Source: JAPOUP01 sp965203605
GTDB taxonomy: Bacteria; Pseudomonadota; Alphaproteobacteria; Rhodobacterales; Rhodobacteraceae
Direction: 5' to 3'
DNA length: 64,000 nucleotides
Assembly: GCA_965203605.1 (NCBI GenBank)
Contig: OZ241902.1
Location: forward strand, 2,852,001-2,916,000
The notes under the pieces are model-generated. The model was not told where the DNA came from. It was given only the letters and a program-made list of their open reading frames with translations, and made no database searches. Shown in pieces: positions 63,169 through 64,000 of the stretch (its first letter is position 1; the number at the start of each line of letters is the position of its first letter). Made by a program: the position numbers and the translations under genes.

Positions 63169-64000
63169 AGGGATCTGAGCTTTATCCGGGCGTCCCCGGT
63201 CCTGAAACGCCAGTCCACCGGTTTCGACGACGAGTTCCGGTGCGCCTGCCATGCGTCGACCTCCCGCACCATCGCCTCGCGGTCGGGAATGCGCCTGTCG
63301 AGGCACTGCCGGGACAGGACGTTTATCTCGATCTCCGCCATGTTCAGCCAGCTGCCGTGCTTCGGCGTGTGGTGGACCTCGAAGCGGTCGGCGAGCCGCG
63401 ACGCCTCCGCCGGCTCGAACGTCTCGTACAGGGTCGACAGCCTGTGGGTGTTGAGGTTGTCCATCACCAGGACGATTCTCCGGTCGGGGAAATGGACGTC
63501 GGCCATGTCGGCGAGCAACCCTGCGAAGTCCCGCTTCGTGCGCCGGTCGGTGACCTTCACGTGGCGCCATGCCTCCAGCGGCGCGTACACCATGAACAGG
63601 TTCGCCGTTCCGTTGCGTTCGTACTCGAAATCGTACGCGGCGGGCTGGCCGGGCCGCGTCGGAAGCGGCATCCGCGTCTCCTTCGTCTGCTGCTTCGAGG
63701 TCTCGTCCATGCAGACGAGCACGGTGCCGTCGTCGTACTCCCGGCTGTAGGTCTCGGGACGTCCTCCATGGCGCAGACGAAATCGGCGCTTTCCTTCGGC
63801 GGGATGCACCAGCATTCGCTCCGCCACGGCTTGATGTCGTTTTTTTTAACCCCTGCCGGACCGTCTCGTCGGAGATGCTGCCGACGACCTCCAGCTCGAC
63901 GAGCCTGTCGGCGAGCAGCTGCATCGTCCAGCGCGCGTGCCCCTCCGGCGGATCGGAGCAGGCCAGCATCGCCAGTTTCGCCTGGCCCTCGCCGTCCAAC
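63137..64000 (-). mobile_element. IS630-family element, one end (cut by the window edge)
   Basis: TAGTATCCCACCATCATTGTG is a variant of the IS630 end at 20831. The element runs off the window at the right. Confidence 0.8.
63150..64000 (-). pseudogene. IS630-family transposase with two frameshifts
   Basis: The C-terminal three quarters (CMDETSKQQTKETR, VMDNLNTHR and NMAEIEINV with DDE residues, ending LYPSTQ) is in one frame. The N-terminal side (HARWTMQLLADRLVELEVVG) is in another. One break is at an A8 run (about 63842-63849 on the minus strand); a second single-base loss is near 63760, in what should read MEDVLETYS. Between them the frame reads the expected KPWRSECWCIPPKESADF. Confidence 0.8.

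Noticed and set aside
1..64000. CRISPR arrays, rRNA genes, and known riboswitches
   Set aside because: Looked for by eye on both strands; no array, rRNA signature or riboswitch core was recognised.

Overview
This window looks like a piece of an alphaproteobacterial chromosome, possibly Rhodobacterales-like. The evidence is the GC-rich coding, an aa3-type oxidase subunit I, LipB and GatB of alphaproteobacterial style, a NarK1-NarK2-NarGHJI operon and Tat-exported proteins. The taxonomic placement is an inference from remembered family styles and was not searched. Core or metabolic blocks alternate with islands of insertion sequences (IS) and broken defence genes, so the genome has had heavy IS traffic.

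Layout. 1-3.0 kb: the 3' end of an IS630-family transposase, a truncated type III-like DNA methyltransferase and an unidentified gene. 3.0-18.1 kb: a peptide or amide uptake and hydrolysis locus. It holds an XRE-cupin regulator, a complete five-gene oligopeptide-type ABC transporter, three paralogous CocE/NonD (S15-like) hydrolases, an alpha/beta hydrolase and an MlrC-like M81 metallopeptidase. Most genes from 6.3 to 18.1 kb overlap by a few bases and read as one operon. 18.2-20.6 kb: a HicB antitoxin with a wrecked hicA, a WYL regulator and an ArdC-type antirestriction protein. 20.8-28.3 kb: an IS nest (IS630, two IS5/IS427-type copies, IS66, an IS4 remnant) that broke a RecB-like nuclease gene and cut the C-terminus from an AbiEii toxin, leaving AbiEi intact. 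28.4-31.1 kb: a decayed copper-type locus with a MerR fragment, DUF4396 with an internal deletion, cytochrome c, and an intact multicopper oxidase. 31.5-35.8 kb: an internally deleted IS30 element, a large RTX calcium-binding protein, a DUF4338 fragment and a second, beheaded RTX gene. 36.0-38.4 kb: the remains of a type II restriction-modification locus (methyltransferase C-terminus, apparently intact nuclease, coupled 57-aa ORF), then a lower-GC two-gene segment bounded by inverted GGGGATTACATAC repeats.

38.6-49.3 kb is a complete respiratory nitrate reductase operon on the minus strand (narK1, narK2, narG, narH, narJ, narI and a parvulin), with a near-consensus FNR-type site upstream of narK1. 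49.6-51.3 kb carries an AAA-ATPase-like/PD-(D/E)XK gene frameshifted by a 22-nt tandem duplication. 51.9-59.5 kb is housekeeping: tRNA-Leu(GAG), lipB, ctaD, pepN and gatB. From 59.1 to 62.9 kb, a diverged direct duplication of the gatB 3' end plus the start of a restriction-nuclease-like gene brackets an IS5-type pseudogene and a lower-GC pair (ClpP-fold SDH-type serine protease plus a 66-aa partner). The window ends in a frameshifted IS630 copy that truncates the nuclease-like gene.

The best candidates for undescribed biology are the ClpP-fold protease and small-protein pair inserted at the gatB 3' end, the TIR-bounded DUF805/coiled-coil segment, the REase with a 57-aa coupled ORF, and the three-hydrolase/MlrC peptide catabolic operon.
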